64,000 bases of DNA from Gammaproteobacteria bacterium (GTDB lineage Bacteria; Pseudomonadota; Gammaproteobacteria; Xanthomonadales; Rhodanobacteraceae), in contig JAJPHQ010000037.1 of NCBI GenBank assembly GCA_021325195.1, positions 1-64,000 on the forward strand, in the 5' to 3' direction. The translations under genes and the position numbers were made by a program. The notes under the pieces are model-generated. The model was given only the letters and a program-made list of their open reading frames with translations, was not told where the DNA came from and ran no database searches. This document shows, piece by piece, positions 54,394 to 64,000 of the stretch (positions are counted from its first letter, which is position 1; each line of letters starts with the position of its first letter).

Positions 54394-55320
54394 TTACTTC
54401 GCCGCGTCCTCGTCGGCCGCCTCGTTTTCGGCAACCTCGGCTTCGGCGCGTTCCAGGCCGGCTTCGTCATCGTCGCCCGGCGGCGGCACGCTGGCGGCGC
54501 GGCGGCGCGGCGCGGACTTCTTCGCGGCGCGGCGCGGGGCCTGCTTGCGGCGTTCGTCGCCGGCATCGGCGACCACCGGGTTGCCTTCGGCGTCGAGTTC
54601 GACGAACTCGTTTTCGTCACCGCGTGCGGCGATCGGCGCGGCGGCCTTGCCTTCCAGCACGGCATCGGCGGCGGCGCGCACGTACAGCTGCACCGCGCGG
54701 ATCGCGTCATCGTTGCCGGGGATCGCGTACTCGACCAGGGTGGGGTCGTAGTTGGTGTCCACCACGGCCACCACCGGGATGCCCAGCTTCTTCGCTTCCA
54801 GCACCGCGATGTTCTCGTGGCCGATGTCGATCACGAACAGCGCGTCCGGCAGGCGGTTCATGTTCTTGATGCCGCCCAGCGACTTCTCGAGCTTGTCGCG
54901 CTCGCGGCGCAGCGCCAGCACTTCGTGCTTGACCAGCTTGTTGAAGGTGCCGTCGGTCTCGGCCTCCTCGAGTTCCTTGAGGCGCGTGACCGACTGCTTG
55001 ATGGTGCGGAAGTTGGTGAGCATGCCGCCCAGCCAGCGCTGGTTGACGTAGGGCATCCCGCAGCGTTTGGCTTCTTCCTCGATCGCCTCGCGCGCCGAGC
55101 GCTTGGTGCCCACGAACAGGATGATGCCGCGCTTCTGCGCGATCCCGGACAGGTAGTTCATCGCGTCGGAGAAGAGCGGCAGCGTCTTCTCGAGGTTGAT
55201 GATGTGGATCTTGCCGCGGGCGCCGAAGATGTAGGGCGCCATGCGCGGGTTCCAGTAGCGGGTCTGGTGGCCGAAGTGCACGCCGGCTTCCAGCATTTGC
55301 CGCATGGTGACGGAAGGCAT
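54394..55320 (-). CDS. rpsB: 30S ribosomal protein S2 with long C-terminal tail
   Basis: Ribosomal protein S2 of the small subunit. Family blocks are [51 protein letters not shown] and [11 protein letters not shown]. The product is 308 residues, where about 240-270 is usual. The extra tail is low-complexity and charged ([20 protein letters not shown] then an acidic end [14 protein letters not shown]). Start at the ATG at 55320, where family homology begins. Confidence 0.97.
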   Translation of the reverse strand: MPSVTMRQMLEAGVHFGHQTRYWNPRMAPYIFGARGKIHIINLEKTLPLFSDAMNYLSGIAQKRGIILFVGTKRSAREAIEEEAKRCGMPYVNQRWLGGMLTNFRTIKQSVTRLKELEEAETDGTFNKLVKHEVLALRRERDKLEKSLGGIKNMNRLPDALFVIDIGHENIAVLEAKKLGIPVVAVVDTNYDPTLVEYAIPGNDDAIRAVQLYVRAAADAVLEGKAAAPIAARGDENEFVELDAEGNPVVADAGDERRKQAPRRAAKKSAPRRRAASVPPPGDDDEAGLERAEAEVAENEAADEDAAK

Positions 55321-55546
55321 TGTTTTGACTCCTGACGGGGAACCTGCCTTTGCCTTCGTCATCCGCAACGAGAGTGCGGAGGTCATTCCGGCAAACGTGG
55401 TTCCGGGGTTGGGCTTCCGCAGGCCCCGCGGCAACGACCTTCTCGCGAAGGACCCCGCTGCCGGTGCATCACGATGGATGCAGGCCTGCGTGTGGATTCG
55501 CCGGTGACGCCCGGCGTGGGCGACCCTGCCTCGGCAAAGCCCTGCA

Positions 55547-55575
55547 AGTGTAGGGAGATCGCGCTGCCGAGGCAA
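55547..55575 (-). promoter_or_regulatory. Possible rpsB promoter
   Basis: On the minus strand, TTGCCT (-35, 55570-55575) and TACACT (-10, 55547-55552) separated by 17 nt. The predicted start is near 55540. Confidence 0.45.
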
Positions 55576-55615
55576 GTTCGGCCGCTGCATGAATGCGCGC
55601 GACGCCGCGATGGCC

Positions 55616-55623
55616 GATAATAT
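55616..55623 (+). promoter_or_regulatory. -10-like element directly before map
   Basis: GATAATAT ends 6 nt before the map ATG, which would place transcription initiation at the start codon. No SD is present, so map may be translated from a leaderless mRNA. Confidence 0.4.
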
Positions 55624-55629
55624 CCGGCC

Positions 55630-56394
55630 ATGCCCATCGTTCCCAAAACCCCCGAAGAGATCGAGAAAATGCGCGTGGCCGGCCGGCTGGCCGCCGAGGT
55701 GCTGGCCATGCTCAAGGAGCACGTCAAGCCGGGCGTCACCACCGAAGACCTGGACCGGATCGCCCACGACCACATCGTCAACGTCCAGCACGCGATCCCG
55801 GCCAACGTGGGTTACCGGGGTTATCCCAAGACCCTGTGCACCTCGGTCAACCAGGTGATTTGCCACGGCATACCGAGCCCCGGCAAGGTTCTGAAGGACG
55901 GCGACATCGTCAACATCGACGTCACCGTGATCAAGGACGGCTGGCACGGCGACACCAGCCGGATGTATTTCGTGGGGACGCCTTCGGTGCTGGCCAGGCG
56001 GCTGGTCGATACCACCTTCGAGGCGATGATGCTGGGCATCCGGCAGGTCCGCCCCGGCGCCACGCTGGGCGACATCGGCCACGCGATCCAGAAACATGCG
56101 GAAGCGGCCGGCTTCTCGGTGGTGCGCGAATACTGCGGGCACGGCATCGGGAAGATCTACCACGACGATCCGCAGATCCTGCATTACGGCAAGCCCGGCA
56201 CCGGCATGCGGCTGGAAAAGGGCATGACCTTCACCATCGAACCGATGATCAATGCCGGCAAGCCCGGCACGCGCCAGTTGCCGGACGGCTGGACGGTGGT
56301 CACCCGTGACCACTCGCTGTCGGCCCAGTGGGAGCATACCGTCGCCGTCACCGACGACGGATTCGAGATCCTGACACCTTGGCCGGATGCCTGA
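55630..56394 (+). CDS. map: Methionine aminopeptidase type I
   Basis: Removes the initiator methionine from nascent proteins. Product 254 residues with the five metal ligands visible: Asp in VNIDVTVI and in GWHGDTSRM, His in [14 protein letters not shown], Glu in [10 protein letters not shown] and Glu in AQWEHTVAV. The substrate His in VICHGIPSP is also present. Divergent from rpsB, as usual. No Shine-Dalgarno sequence is seen upstream of the ATG. Confidence 0.97.
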   Translation: MPIVPKTPEEIEKMRVAGRLAAEVLAMLKEHVKPGVTTEDLDRIAHDHIVNVQHAIPANVGYRGYPKTLCTSVNQVICHGIPSPGKVLKDGDIVNIDVTVIKDGWHGDTSRMYFVGTPSVLARRLVDTTFEAMMLGIRQVRPGATLGDIGHAIQKHAEAAGFSVVREYCGHGIGKIYHDDPQILHYGKPGTGMRLEKGMTFTIEPMINAGKPGTRQLPDGWTVVTRDHSLSAQWEHTVAVTDDGFEILTPWPDA

Positions 56395-56590
56395 CCCTTG
56401 AAAAGCGGGAACGCGGCGGGATGCGTGCAGGCGGGCGTGCGTCATCGTTGCCGGAGCCCCGCACGGCGCGGAAAGACGCGCCGGATTCGCATGGACAGCG
56501 CGGGAACAGCGCGCCGGCTTCCGGTTACGGGGTTCCCGGCCCGTGCCGGAACGACGTTAATCTGGCCTCCCGTCTGCGCCGCCATTTTCC

Positions 56591-59275
56591 GTGATCGAAG
56601 CCGCGCCTCACCCCGCCATTCCGCCGCGCCCGCGCCTGCCCGCCGCGTTGCCGCGCGCGGGCGCGTCGCCCGCCGCGCGCGCGGCGCTGCGGCAGTTGCT
56701 GGACGACGACGCGCGCGCCCTGGCGGCGGCGTTCCGCGACGGCGCCGATGCCTCGGCGCTGGCGTATGCCCGCGCACGGACGATCAGCGCCGTGTGCACG
56801 CACGTGTGGGCCGTGTATCCCGGTGAAACCGGCGCAGCCGCGCTGTTCGCGGTGGGCGGTTTCGGGCACGGCCTGCTGTTTCCGCATTCGGACGTCGATC
56901 TGCTGGTGTTGCACGACGGGACGCCGGACGACGCGACGGCGCGCGCGCTGGAAGCGTTCTTCGGATGCCTGTGGGACATCGGCCTGAAACCCGGACAGGC
57001 CGTGCGCACGCTGACGGAGTGCCGTGAACTCGCGGCCGCCGACGTCAGCGTGTTCACCAGCCTGCTGGATGCACGGCGCCTCGCCGGGGCGGAACGTTTC
57101 GACGGGGCGCTGCATGGGCTGATCGGGGGCCTGTGGCCCCCCGAGGCCTATCTCGCCGCCAAGCTGGAAGAGCGCGCGCGGCGCCACGCGCGCCACGACG
57201 ACACCACCCACAACCTGGAACCCGACATCAAGAACGGCCCGGGCGGGCTGCGCAATCTCGACCTGATCCGCTGGCTGGGGCGCCGGATCGCGGGCGCGAA
57301 CGAGCTCGAGGCGCTGGTCCGCGCAGGACTGCTGGAGGCGACCGAACGCGACGTGCTGCGGCAGGCGCGCGCAACCCTCCGTCGGATCCGCTACGCGCTG
57401 CACCTGGAGGCCGGCCGGGCCGAGGAACGGCTGCTGTTCGACTGGCAGCGCGCGCTGGCCGTGCGGCTCGGTTACGGCGACGGGCAGGACGGCAATCTCG
57501 GCGTCGAACGCTTCATGCAGGATTACTACCGCGCGGCGGGCAGCGCGGAAAAACTGTTGACGCAGCTGCTGGAGCGCTTCGAGGAACACCTGCATCCGTT
57601 GCCGCCGCCGCGCACGCTGGACGCGCACTTCGCGATGCGCGGCGAGCGGCTGGAACTGCACGATCCCGGCTGGCTGCTCCGCGAACCGGCGGCGCTGATC
57701 GAGGTGTTCGTCCGCCGCTTCGACACCGCAGGCTGCACCGGCATCACCGCGGCCACGATGCGCGCGGTCGAGCACGCGCTGGCCAGGCATGGCGAGGCGC
57801 TGTCGCGTGACGGCGGCGTGCTGCGCGCGTTCCTCGCGCTGCTGCGCAAGGGCGCGGACGCGGTGCGCGTGCTGGAAGCCCTGAACCGCCACGGCGTGCT
57901 GGCCGCGATCCTGCCGCCGTTCGCGCGCGTGGTCGGCCGGATGCAATACGACCTGTTCCACATCTACACGGTCGATGAACACACGCTGCGGGTCCTGCGC
58001 AACGTCGCGCGCTATGCGCAGCCGGAAACCCGCGCCGCGCTGCCGCTGGCCTGCGAGGCGTACGATCGGCTGGACAGGCCCGAACTGCTGCTGCTGGCCG
58101 CGCTGTTCCACGACATCGCCAAGGGCCGCGGCGGCGACCATTCGGAACTGGGCGAGGACGAGGCGCGCGCCTTCTGCACGAGGCTGGGCCTGGCCGAGGC
58201 CGATACCGACGAAGTCGCGTGGCTGGTGCGCTGGCATCTCCTGATGAGCGTGACCGCGCAGCGTCAGGACATCGCCGATCCCGACGTGGTGCATCGCTTC
58301 GCGGTCCAGGTGGGAGACTGGGACCGGCTGGACCGGCTGTACCTGCTCACCATCGCCGACATCACCGGCACCAGCCCGAAACTCTGGAACTCGTGGAAGG
58401 ACAGGTTGCTGGCGGACCTGTACGTTTCCACCCGCTACGTGCTGCGCCGCGATCTGGAGCGGCCCGCGCGCGCCGAGGTGCGCGTGCGCGAGATGCGTGA
58501 ACGCGTGCTGGCGCTGCTGGCCGGGTCGGGCGTCGACGCGGCGCGCGCCGCGCCGGTGCTGGGCGAATTTCCGGAAGCGGCGCTGCTGCGGCAGCGTCCG
58601 GACCTGCTGGCGTGGCAGGTGCGCACGCTGCTGGGTGCGGACGATGCGGCGACCGTGGTCGCGGTCCGGCCCCCGGATGTGCGCGGCGGCACCGAGGTGT
58701 TCGTGGCCACGCCCGACCGCGACGGCCTGTTCGCGGCGGTCGCGGCCACCCTGGACCGGCTGCGCTTCGACGTGGTTGCGGCGCGCGTGATGACCAGCCG
58801 CCGGGGACGCGCCCTCGACACCTTCACCGTACTCGAGGCGGGCAGCCAGGCGCCTGCGCGCGCCGAGCGCGCGGCCGAGCTGCGGCAGGCGTTGCTGCGC
58901 GCGCTGGCTGCGGCGGAGCTGCGCACCCAGCCGGCACGCCGCAGCCTGGCCCGGCGTCTCAGACACTTCCAGCGTCCGCCGCAGATCGACTTCCACGAGG
59001 ACGCGGCAGCGGCGCGCACGCGGTTGTCGCTGGTGTGCAGCGACCGGCCCGGACTGCTGGTGTCGATCGCGCAGGCGTTCCTGGATGCAGGCGTGCGCGT
59101 GCACGATGCGCGCATCGCGACCTTCGGCGATCGGGTCGAGGATTTCTTCGAACTGAGCGACCGCCGCGACCGGCCGCTGGCCGCGCCGGCGCAGGCCGCG
59201 TTGCGGGCGGCGTTGCAGCGGCGCCTCGCGCCGGGCAGCATGGCGCACCCGGAGGACAGCCATGCACGAACTTGA
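56591..59275 (+). CDS. glnD: [Protein-PII] uridylyltransferase
   Basis: Bifunctional sensor of glutamine that uridylylates PII at low nitrogen and deuridylylates it at high nitrogen. Product 894 residues. The N-terminal nucleotidyltransferase domain has [20 protein letters not shown] near residue 100, and the GlnD helical domain follows. The HD hydrolase domain ([14 protein letters not shown]) is near residue 510. Two C-terminal ACT domains bind glutamine ([31 protein letters not shown]). The start is a GTG without a clear SD, so it is less certain. It overlaps dapD. Confidence 0.95.
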   Translation: MIEAAPHPAIPPRPRLPAALPRAGASPAARAALRQLLDDDARALAAAFRDGADASALAYARARTISAVCTHVWAVYPGETGAAALFAVGGFGHGLLFPHSDVDLLVLHDGTPDDATARALEAFFGCLWDIGLKPGQAVRTLTECRELAAADVSVFTSLLDARRLAGAERFDGALHGLIGGLWPPEAYLAAKLEERARRHARHDDTTHNLEPDIKNGPGGLRNLDLIRWLGRRIAGANELEALVRAGLLEATERDVLRQARATLRRIRYALHLEAGRAEERLLFDWQRALAVRLGYGDGQDGNLGVERFMQDYYRAAGSAEKLLTQLLERFEEHLHPLPPPRTLDAHFAMRGERLELHDPGWLLREPAALIEVFVRRFDTAGCTGITAATMRAVEHALARHGEALSRDGGVLRAFLALLRKGADAVRVLEALNRHGVLAAILPPFARVVGRMQYDLFHIYTVDEHTLRVLRNVARYAQPETRAALPLACEAYDRLDRPELLLLAALFHDIAKGRGGDHSELGEDEARAFCTRLGLAEADTDEVAWLVRWHLLMSVTAQRQDIADPDVVHRFAVQVGDWDRLDRLYLLTIADITGTSPKLWNSWKDRLLADLYVSTRYVLRRDLERPARAEVRVREMRERVLALLAGSGVDAARAAPVLGEFPEAALLRQRPDLLAWQVRTLLGADDAATVVAVRPPDVRGGTEVFVATPDRDGLFAAVAATLDRLRFDVVAARVMTSRRGRALDTFTVLEAGSQAPARAERAAELRQALLRALAAAELRTQPARRSLARRLRHFQRPPQIDFHEDAAAARTRLSLVCSDRPGLLVSIAQAFLDAGVRVHDARIATFGDRVEDFFELSDRRDRPLAAPAQAALRAALQRRLAPGSMAHPEDSHART

Positions 59276-60056
59276 ACCGGTGATCGAGGATGCCTGGGAC
59301 CGGCGCGCATCGCTGGATGCCCTGCGCATGCGCTCGCTGCGGCGCGTGCTGGACAAGGTGCTGGACGCGCTGGAAGCCGGATCGCTGCGTGTCACCGAAC
59401 CGGATGGCCGGGGCGGCTGGACGGTGCATGCCTGGCTCAAGAAGGCGGTGCTGCTGTATTTCCGCGCGCACGACCAGCGGCTGATGGACGGCGGCGCAAT
59501 GGCCGCGTTCGACAAGGTGCCGCTGCGCTTTGCCGGCGCCGACGATGCGGCGTTCCGGAAAACCGGTGCGCGGCTGGCGCCGGGCGCGCTGGTGCGGCGC
59601 GGCGCGTTCATCGGCAAGGACGCGGTGCTGATGCCGAGCTACGTCAACATCGGTGCCTACGTGGGCCCCGGCACGATGGTCGATACCTGGGCCACCGTCG
59701 GTTCCTGCGCGCAGATCGGTGCGCGCGTGCACCTGTCGGGCGGTGTCGGCATCGGTGGCGTGCTGGAGCCGGTGCAGGCTGCGCCGACGATCATCGAGGA
59801 CGGCTGTTTCATCGGCGCGCGCTCGGAAGTGGTGGAAGGCGTGATCGTCGAACGCGGCAGCGTGATCGGGATGGGCGTGTTCCTCGGCCAATCGACGCGC
59901 ATCTATGACCGCGCGACCAGGAAGGTCGGTTACGGCCGCGTGCCCGCAGGGAGCGTGGTGGTGGCGGGCTCGCTGCCGGCCGCGGACGGCTCGCATGGCC
60001 TGTACGCGGCGGTGATCGTCAAGCGGGTGGACGAGAAGACGCGCAGCAAGACCTAG
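59262..60056 (+). CDS. dapD: Tetrahydrodipicolinate N-succinyltransferase
   Basis: Succinylates tetrahydrodipicolinate in the succinylase route to diaminopimelate and lysine. Product 264 residues: an N-terminal helical domain ([20 protein letters not shown]), a left-handed beta-helix ([40 protein letters not shown]) and a C-terminal strand region. GGAGGACAGCC precedes the ATG. It starts inside the end of glnD (14-nt overlap). dapE lies three genes downstream. Confidence 0.96.
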   Translation: MHELEPVIEDAWDRRASLDALRMRSLRRVLDKVLDALEAGSLRVTEPDGRGGWTVHAWLKKAVLLYFRAHDQRLMDGGAMAAFDKVPLRFAGADDAAFRKTGARLAPGALVRRGAFIGKDAVLMPSYVNIGAYVGPGTMVDTWATVGSCAQIGARVHLSGGVGIGGVLEPVQAAPTIIEDGCFIGARSEVVEGVIVERGSVIGMGVFLGQSTRIYDRATRKVGYGRVPAGSVVVAGSLPAADGSHGLYAAVIVKRVDEKTRSKT

Positions 60057-60104
60057 ATCAACGAATTGCTGCGAAGCGGCGAATGATGCGGCGGAGACAC
60101 GGGG

Positions 60105-60572
60105 ATGGAGAGGATCTCGTACGGGGGCACCTTTTTCATCAAGGTCATTTTTCCCGCATTCTGGTTCGTCTTTCTCGCCGCATTCATGATCGTCGGCGTC
60201 TCGGCGAACGCCTGGAAACAGCCGATATTCATCATCCAGCCGCTGGTGATGATGGCATTCGGGTATTTCCTGTTTCGCAGGCTGGCATGGGATCTGGCGG
60301 ACGAGGTGCGTGATGGCGGCAACTTCCTGTTGGTGCGCAAGGGCCCGGTGGAGCAGCGGATACCGTTGGCGAATGTGATGAACGTGAGCATGAGCCAGTT
60401 CACCCACCCCAGGCGGCTGACGCTCCGCTTGCGAACGTCTTGCGCGTTTGGCGATGAAATCGCATTCATCCCGAGGCTGCCGGTCATCCAGTTCAATCCA
60501 TTCGCGCGCAACGCCATTGCGGAAAACCTGATCCGGCGCGTCGACGACACGCGGCGAGGCAAGACGGCATGA
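60105..60572 (+). CDS. Small membrane protein, unknown function
   Basis: Product of 155 residues with two N-terminal membrane segments (about residues 11-34 and 41-60) and a cytoplasmic beta-rich C-terminal domain. That domain ([24 protein letters not shown]) resembles the PH-like bPH folds that follow two membrane segments in many bacterial proteins; this is inference. It lies between dapD and the ArsC-like gene and overlaps the latter by 4 nt (ATGA). No known link to diaminopimelate synthesis. Confidence 0.7.
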   Translation: MERISYGGTFFIKVIFPAFWFVFLAAFMIVGVSANAWKQPIFIIQPLVMMAFGYFLFRRLAWDLADEVRDGGNFLLVRKGPVEQRIPLANVMNVSMSQFTHPRRLTLRLRTSCAFGDEIAFIPRLPVIQFNPFARNAIAENLIRRVDDTRRGKTA

Positions 60573-60925
60573 CCACGCTTTACGGGCTGTCCACCTGCGA
60601 CACCTGCCGCAAGGCCCGCAACTGGCTGGACCGGTTCGGCGTGGCTTACACGTTCGTGGACTATCGCGCGAATCCGGTGCCGGCCGCGACCCTGCAGGCC
60701 TGGGCACGGCAACTCGGCGGCTGGGAGAAGCTGGTCAACAAGTCCTCGACGACGTGGCACAACCTGCTGCCGCAGCGCAAGGACCCGCGCAGCGATCCGG
60801 AATGGACGCTGCTGCTCAAGGAGTATCCCGCGCTGATCCGGCGTCCGGTGGTGGTGCCGGACGACGGCAGCGTGCACCTCGGTTTCAGCGACAACGGCTT
60901 CCGGAAGCTGTTCGGCAGGCCATGA
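60569..60925 (+). CDS. ArsC/Spx-family thioredoxin-fold protein
   Basis: Product of 118 residues of the ArsC/Spx/MgsR family, YffB-like. The N-terminal CDTC pair is in [27 protein letters not shown] and [16 protein letters not shown] match the family. YffB-type proteins are often found directly before dapE, as here, where the stop overlaps dapE (ATGA). It is not a true arsenate reductase by context; a redox or glutathione-related role is possible. Confidence 0.88.
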   Translation: MTTLYGLSTCDTCRKARNWLDRFGVAYTFVDYRANPVPAATLQAWARQLGGWEKLVNKSSTTWHNLLPQRKDPRSDPEWTLLLKEYPALIRRPVVVPDDGSVHLGFSDNGFRKLFGRP

Positions 60926-62052
60926 GCGACGTCGCCGAATTGACGGCCGAACTGGTCCGCCGCCGTTCGATCACACCGGACGATGCCGGCTGCCAGGCGT
61001 TGCTCGCACAGCGCCTGCAGCGCGCCGGTTTCCGCTGCGAACACCTGCGCTACGGCGACGTGTCGAACCTGTGGGCCGCGCACGGACAGGGCGATCCGGT
61101 GCTGGTGTTCCTGGGTCATACCGATGTCGTGCCGAGCGGGCCGGAGGAGGTCTGGACCTCGCCGCCATTCACGCCGGCGATCCGCGATGGCAAGTTGTAC
61201 GGGCGCGGCGCGGCGGACATGAAGTCCGGCGTGGCCGCGATGACGATCGCGCTGGAACGCTTCGTCATCGAACATCCGCGGCATCGCGGCAGTGTCGCGC
61301 TGCTGCTGACCAGCGACGAGGAAGGGCCGACCAATCTGGATGGCGTGCGCCGGGTCGCGCAGCATTTCCGTGAAACCGGCCAGCGCATCGCTTGGTGCGT
61401 GGTCGGCGAGCCGTCGTCGAAGGAAAGGTTGGGCGATCTGATCCGCGTCGGCCGCCGCGGCTCCTTGTCTGGAACCTTGACCGTGCGCGGCGTGCAGGGC
61501 CACGTCGCCTATCCCGAGAAGGCGCTGAACCCGATCCATGCGCTCGCGCCCGCGCTGGCGGAATTGGTCGCGACGAGTTGGGACGACGGCAACGAGGACT
61601 TCCCACCTACCTCGTTCCAGATTTCCAACCTCAACGCCGGCACCGGCGCGCTCAACGTGATACCCGGATCACTCGTCGCGCATTTCAATTTCCGCTTCGG
61701 CACCGCCAGCCGCGCAGAAGACTTGCGCGACCGCACGGAGGCGATCCTGAAAAAACACCGGGTCGATTATTCGATCGAATGGAATCTCTCCGGCGAACCG
61801 TTCCTGTCGCCCGCAAATGGAAAATTGCGCGAAACCGTGATCGCGGTTTGTCGCGAACTGTGCGGCGTCGAACCGGAGCAGAGCACCGGCGGCGGCACCT
61901 CGGACGGCCGCTTCATCGCCCCACTCGGCGCGGAAGTGCTGGAACTTGGCCCGGTGAACGCCAGCATCCACAAGATCGACGAGCACGTTGCGATCGACGA
62001 CCTTCAGCGCTTGCCCGGTTTGTATCAAACGATCTGCGAACGCTTGTTGTGA
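60922..62052 (+). CDS. dapE: Succinyl-diaminopimelate desuccinylase
   Basis: Zinc M20 hydrolase that removes succinate to give LL-diaminopimelate for lysine and peptidoglycan. Metal-site motifs are [12 protein letters not shown] near residue 65, [11 protein letters not shown] near 100, TSDEEGPT near 132 with the catalytic Glu, and the C-terminal GGTSDGRF and NASIHKIDE blocks. Product 376 residues. Start at the ATG at 60922, coupled to the ArsC-like gene. Confidence 0.97.
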   Translation: MSDVAELTAELVRRRSITPDDAGCQALLAQRLQRAGFRCEHLRYGDVSNLWAAHGQGDPVLVFLGHTDVVPSGPEEVWTSPPFTPAIRDGKLYGRGAADMKSGVAAMTIALERFVIEHPRHRGSVALLLTSDEEGPTNLDGVRRVAQHFRETGQRIAWCVVGEPSSKERLGDLIRVGRRGSLSGTLTVRGVQGHVAYPEKALNPIHALAPALAELVATSWDDGNEDFPPTSFQISNLNAGTGALNVIPGSLVAHFNFRFGTASRAEDLRDRTEAILKKHRVDYSIEWNLSGEPFLSPANGKLRETVIAVCRELCGVEPEQSTGGGTSDGRFIAPLGAEVLELGPVNASIHKIDEHVAIDDLQRLPGLYQTICERLL

Positions 62053-62104
62053 TCACCGCTGATCATTGATCGATGCACGCGACTCGGTCACGGCGATGCT
62101 GCGC

Positions 62105-62515
62105 TCAATGCCCGGTGTCCACGCCGATTGCTGCCGGCCTGGCTTTGGCGCGTGAGGCAAGCCGCGCGCCCAGTGCGACCAGAGGCGCCAGCGTGATCAG
62201 AAACGTCAAGTGATACCAGATCGGAAACTTGTTCCAGACATGGATGTGGTCGGGCACAAACAACGCAAGCAGCACCAGTCCGACGATCCAGGGCGCCATG
62301 TTTGCGGGCGTCATTGCACGCACCAGCGCGCCGGTGAGGAGCGACGTGAGCGCCCCGATCGAAAGCCGGGCGATTTTCATGCCGAGCGTGAACGACATCA
62401 GCGGCTCTGCCTGCACGTATCCGGGCAGCCACAGCCGCAAGCCCCAGTTGAGGATCGTCACGATCACGACCCATGCCACCAGTCCAACGACGATTCCAGC
62501 GATCGTGCGCCACAT
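62105..62515 (-). CDS. Small membrane protein divergent from padR
   Basis: Product of 136 residues with four predicted membrane segments (about residues 7-25, 43-65, 70-90 and 100-125), ending in a short basic tail. GAGAGGGCC directly before the ATG at 62515 supports the start; an upstream in-frame ATG would lie in the promoter. Function unknown. Its position opposite a PadR-type repressor gene, with an inverted repeat between them, suggests it is the regulated target. Confidence 0.75.
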   Translation of the reverse strand: MWRTIAGIVVGLVAWVVIVTILNWGLRLWLPGYVQAEPLMSFTLGMKIARLSIGALTSLLTGALVRAMTPANMAPWIVGLVLLALFVPDHIHVWNKFPIWYHLTFLITLAPLVALGARLASRAKARPAAIGVDTGH

Positions 62516-62525
62516 GGCCCTCTCC

Positions 62526-62558
62526 CGTATATTGGTTGAAATACAATAGTACAATCAA
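62526..62558 (-). promoter_or_regulatory. Promoter and operator-like inverted repeat between padR and its divergent gene
   Basis: Minus-strand TTGTAC (62549-62554) and TATACG (62526-62531) are separated by 17 nt. An inverted repeat TTGGTTG (62532-62538) / CAATCAA (62552-62558), with one mismatch, covers this promoter. This is a plausible PadR-family operator, unusually AT-rich for the window. Confidence 0.5.
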
Positions 62559-62561
62559 ACT

Positions 62562-63155
62562 ATGAAAGCAAAATTGCTCATTCTTGGCGTGTTGCACCGC
62601 GGCAACTTTCATCCCTATGAAGTCAAGCGCCGTCTGGAGAATGCGATGGTCGAGTGTTACACCGACGTCGATGTCGGAACGCTCTACTACGCAATCAGGC
62701 AACTGGAGAAAGAGCGTTCGATCTCGGCGGTGTCGCGGCAGCGCGTGGCGCGCGGCGGCATGCGCACGGTTTACAAGATCACCGCGAAGGGAAGGGCCGA
62801 ATTCCGGGAATTGCTGCACCGGAAATTTGAGGAAGAAGGTCCGGTGTCGCAGACGTTGTATGGCGCGCTCCTGTTTCTGCACCTCAGCGATCTTGCCGTG
62901 GTCGAAGAAGTCATTCGTCGCCGGATCGCGCGCCTCGACGAACTCATCGCCAAGCTTGGGCCGATCCGCAAAGAGCTTCGTCCGGTGCTCTCGACCGGCG
63001 GAGAACATCTGCTGCGCCATCTCGACAAGCAACGGCGCCTCGACCGCGATTGGCTGAAAGGTCTGCTGGCCGATGTCAAAGCACGTCGCGTGCGCGACGT
63101 CGCCGACCCGAAGCGTCTGGCAAGCAGCGCCGCCAGCGCAACCCGGATGAAGTGA
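62562..63155 (+). CDS. PadR family transcriptional regulator
   Basis: Product of 197 residues. The N-terminal winged helix-turn-helix has the PadR pattern ILGVLHRGNFHPYEVKRRL, then VDVGTLYYAIRQLEKE and the wing VYKITAKGRAEF. The C-terminal helical dimerisation domain (residues 90-185) is of the longer Vir-like kind. PadR proteins typically repress an adjacent transporter or membrane gene in response to small aromatic or antimicrobial ligands. No SD precedes the ATG; TACAAT ends 6 nt before it, so the mRNA may be leaderless. Confidence 0.88.
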   Translation: MKAKLLILGVLHRGNFHPYEVKRRLENAMVECYTDVDVGTLYYAIRQLEKERSISAVSRQRVARGGMRTVYKITAKGRAEFRELLHRKFEEEGPVSQTLYGALLFLHLSDLAVVEEVIRRRIARLDELIAKLGPIRKELRPVLSTGGEHLLRHLDKQRRLDRDWLKGLLADVKARRVRDVADPKRLASSAASATRMK

Positions 63156-63211
63156 AAACGGAATCCGGGATGTATCGATCACTTCCCGGATTCCACTGCG
63201 CTGCGTCCGGG

Positions 63212-64000
63212 CTACTCGTTCGTTGCCGGTTGCAAGGTCATTCGATACTTCGTTTCGCCCGGCAGCAGCGATGTGGGTTGCCCGCGCACCCATTGTTCGT
63301 GACCGGCGCCGAAATACGGCGTCAGCGGATTGTCGGATTGGCCGGCCGGCATTTCCAGAATGCCATGCGCCTCCTCGCCGGGTCGCACGCTGAGCCGCAT
63401 CGACGCGCCGAAATCGGGACGCTGCACGCGCGGCATGTCGCGGTCGCCCGGCAGCGGCTGGTGCGGCATGTCGATGAAGCGCGACAGCCATGACGGCAGC
63501 GCGACCGACAGCGGGTTGTCGATCCTGGCCGTGTTGCGTTCACCCCACGTTTTCGACGACAGCGGTCCGGGCAGCTTCGCCAGTTCGTCGGCCACCTCGC
63601 GCGCGGAATCGATCAGCAACGCGTTCCAGTCCTTGTATTTCGGATCGAGCAGCCACGCGGGCTTCCGCGTCACCATCGTCCACACCGCGTGTTCGCCGAC
63701 CTCGATGGTCGGCCATTTGAAATCCGGCCACTTCGCCGCCGCGCGCGCGGCAAACGGCGCCAGCACGTTGTCGCGCACGCGGTTGTGGAACAGCCGCACG
63801 ATCCGGTAACCGACGCTGCCGGTCGCGGCGCGCGCCTGCCACTGCTGAACGTAGGGTTTCATCGCCCTCAGCTGAGGGCAGGACGCCCCAATCCCGGCCA
63901 GCACAGGGACGTGCGCCGAGCCGGGACCCATTCGATCGCACTGCGAAAGCACATCCAGCAGCAGCTTCTGCCAGCGTGCGAGAAACAGCGCGCGATCATC
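63212..64000 (-). CDS. Penicillin acylase family protein, C-terminal part (runs off the window)
   Basis: Only the last 263 residues are in the window, and the frame is open to its right edge (DDRALFLARWQKLLLD at the boundary). The C-terminal block of penicillin/AHL acylases (LEMPAGQSDNPLTPYFGAGHEQWVRGQPTSLLPG) is clear, with the WQARAATGSVGYRIVRLF segment upstream. These Ntn-hydrolases are periplasmic and cleave amide bonds of beta-lactams or acyl-homoserine lactones. The catalytic N-terminal serine of the beta subunit lies outside the window. Confidence 0.85.
   Translation of the reverse strand, partial: DDRALFLARWQKLLLDVLSQCDRMGPGSAHVPVLAGIGASCPQLRAMKPYVQQWQARAATGSVGYRIVRLFHNRVRDNVLAPFAARAAAKWPDFKWPTIEVGEHAVWTMVTRKPAWLLDPKYKDWNALLIDSAREVADELAKLPGPLSSKTWGERNTARIDNPLSVALPSWLSRFIDMPHQPLPGDRDMPRVQRPDFGASMRLSVRPGEEAHGILEMPAGQSDNPLTPYFGAGHEQWVRGQPTSLLPGETKYRMTLQPATNE

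Larger units (their letters stand above)
55321..55629. other. 309-nt divergent region with long rpsB leader
   Basis: No gene is seen. It holds the upstream regions of rpsB and map. A perfect 10-bp inverted repeat TGCCTCGGCA (55527-55536) / TGCCGAGGCA (55565-55574) encloses a possible rpsB promoter. Transcription from there would give a leader of about 220 nt, in which S2 autoregulation, as known for rpsB leaders, could act. Confidence 0.5.

Noticed and set aside
56525-59617. Long open frame (about 1030 codons) antisense to glnD/dapD
   Set aside because: It is the complement of GC-rich codons with no recognisable domain, while glnD and dapD on the other strand are clear.
1-64000. tRNA, rRNA or known riboswitch genes
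   Set aside because: Intergenic regions were read for cloverleaf and conserved-element patterns by eye and none was found; a covariance search (tRNAscan-SE, Rfam) would be decisive.

Overview
The window is GC-rich chromosomal DNA from a gammaproteobacterium of the order Xanthomonadales, most likely Rhodanobacteraceae or a close relative. The best evidence is the arginine operon. It carries the N-acetylornithine carbamoyltransferase (argF') typical of xanthomonads, the xanthomonad fused acetylglutamate kinase/synthase, and an argF'-argG-argE-argAB-argC-argH order. The remaining genes are mostly conserved housekeeping clusters. No rRNA, tRNA, CRISPR array, integrase or transposase was recognised.

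Layout: cysS (55-1443, -) and a glycine-zipper protein come first, then a good intrinsic terminator. The arginine operon follows (2429-10644, +), with an OsmC-family gene after argF' and a cupin gene at its end. Next are an exported S9 peptidase, the polyhydroxybutyrate genes phbB and phaR, two tandem acetate-transporter-like genes, MscS and K+ channels, a NUDIX hydrolase, a TDT transporter, an M28 peptidase, a type II NADH dehydrogenase, a second S9 peptidase, tilS, a beta-propeller protein and a NYN-domain protein. The block 31488-52064 (-) holds accA, a TolB/TPR protein, dnaE, rnhB, an LTA-synthase-like protein, lpxB, lpxA, fabZ, lpxD, bamA, rseP, cdsA, uppS, frr and pyrH. After a GAF-GGDEF protein come tsf and rpsB (-), then map, glnD, dapD, a small membrane protein, an ArsC-like protein and dapE (+). 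The window ends with a PadR regulator and its divergent membrane-protein partner, and the 3' end of a penicillin-acylase-type gene.

Functionally, the arginine operon encodes most of the acetylated-intermediate route from glutamate to arginine. The lpx/bam/rseP/cdsA/uppS block serves outer-membrane and envelope assembly, and rpsB/tsf/frr/map serve translation. dapD and dapE are two steps of lysine/diaminopimelate synthesis.

Four things stand out. (1) A 98-bp structured repeat with flanking GGGACTC heptads sits inside or at the start of three protein-coding genes (argG, argE, lpxB) without breaking the frame; argE also carries a second, 128-bp palindromic insert. (2) The slot between cdsA and rseP that normally holds dxr contains only about 250 bp that looks like the fused ends of a deleted, frameshifted dxr. 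(3) The acetylglutamate kinase gene has a one-base frameshift near its 5' end. (4) The Shine-Dalgarno sequence of the first S9 peptidase lies inside a perfect 11-bp hairpin.
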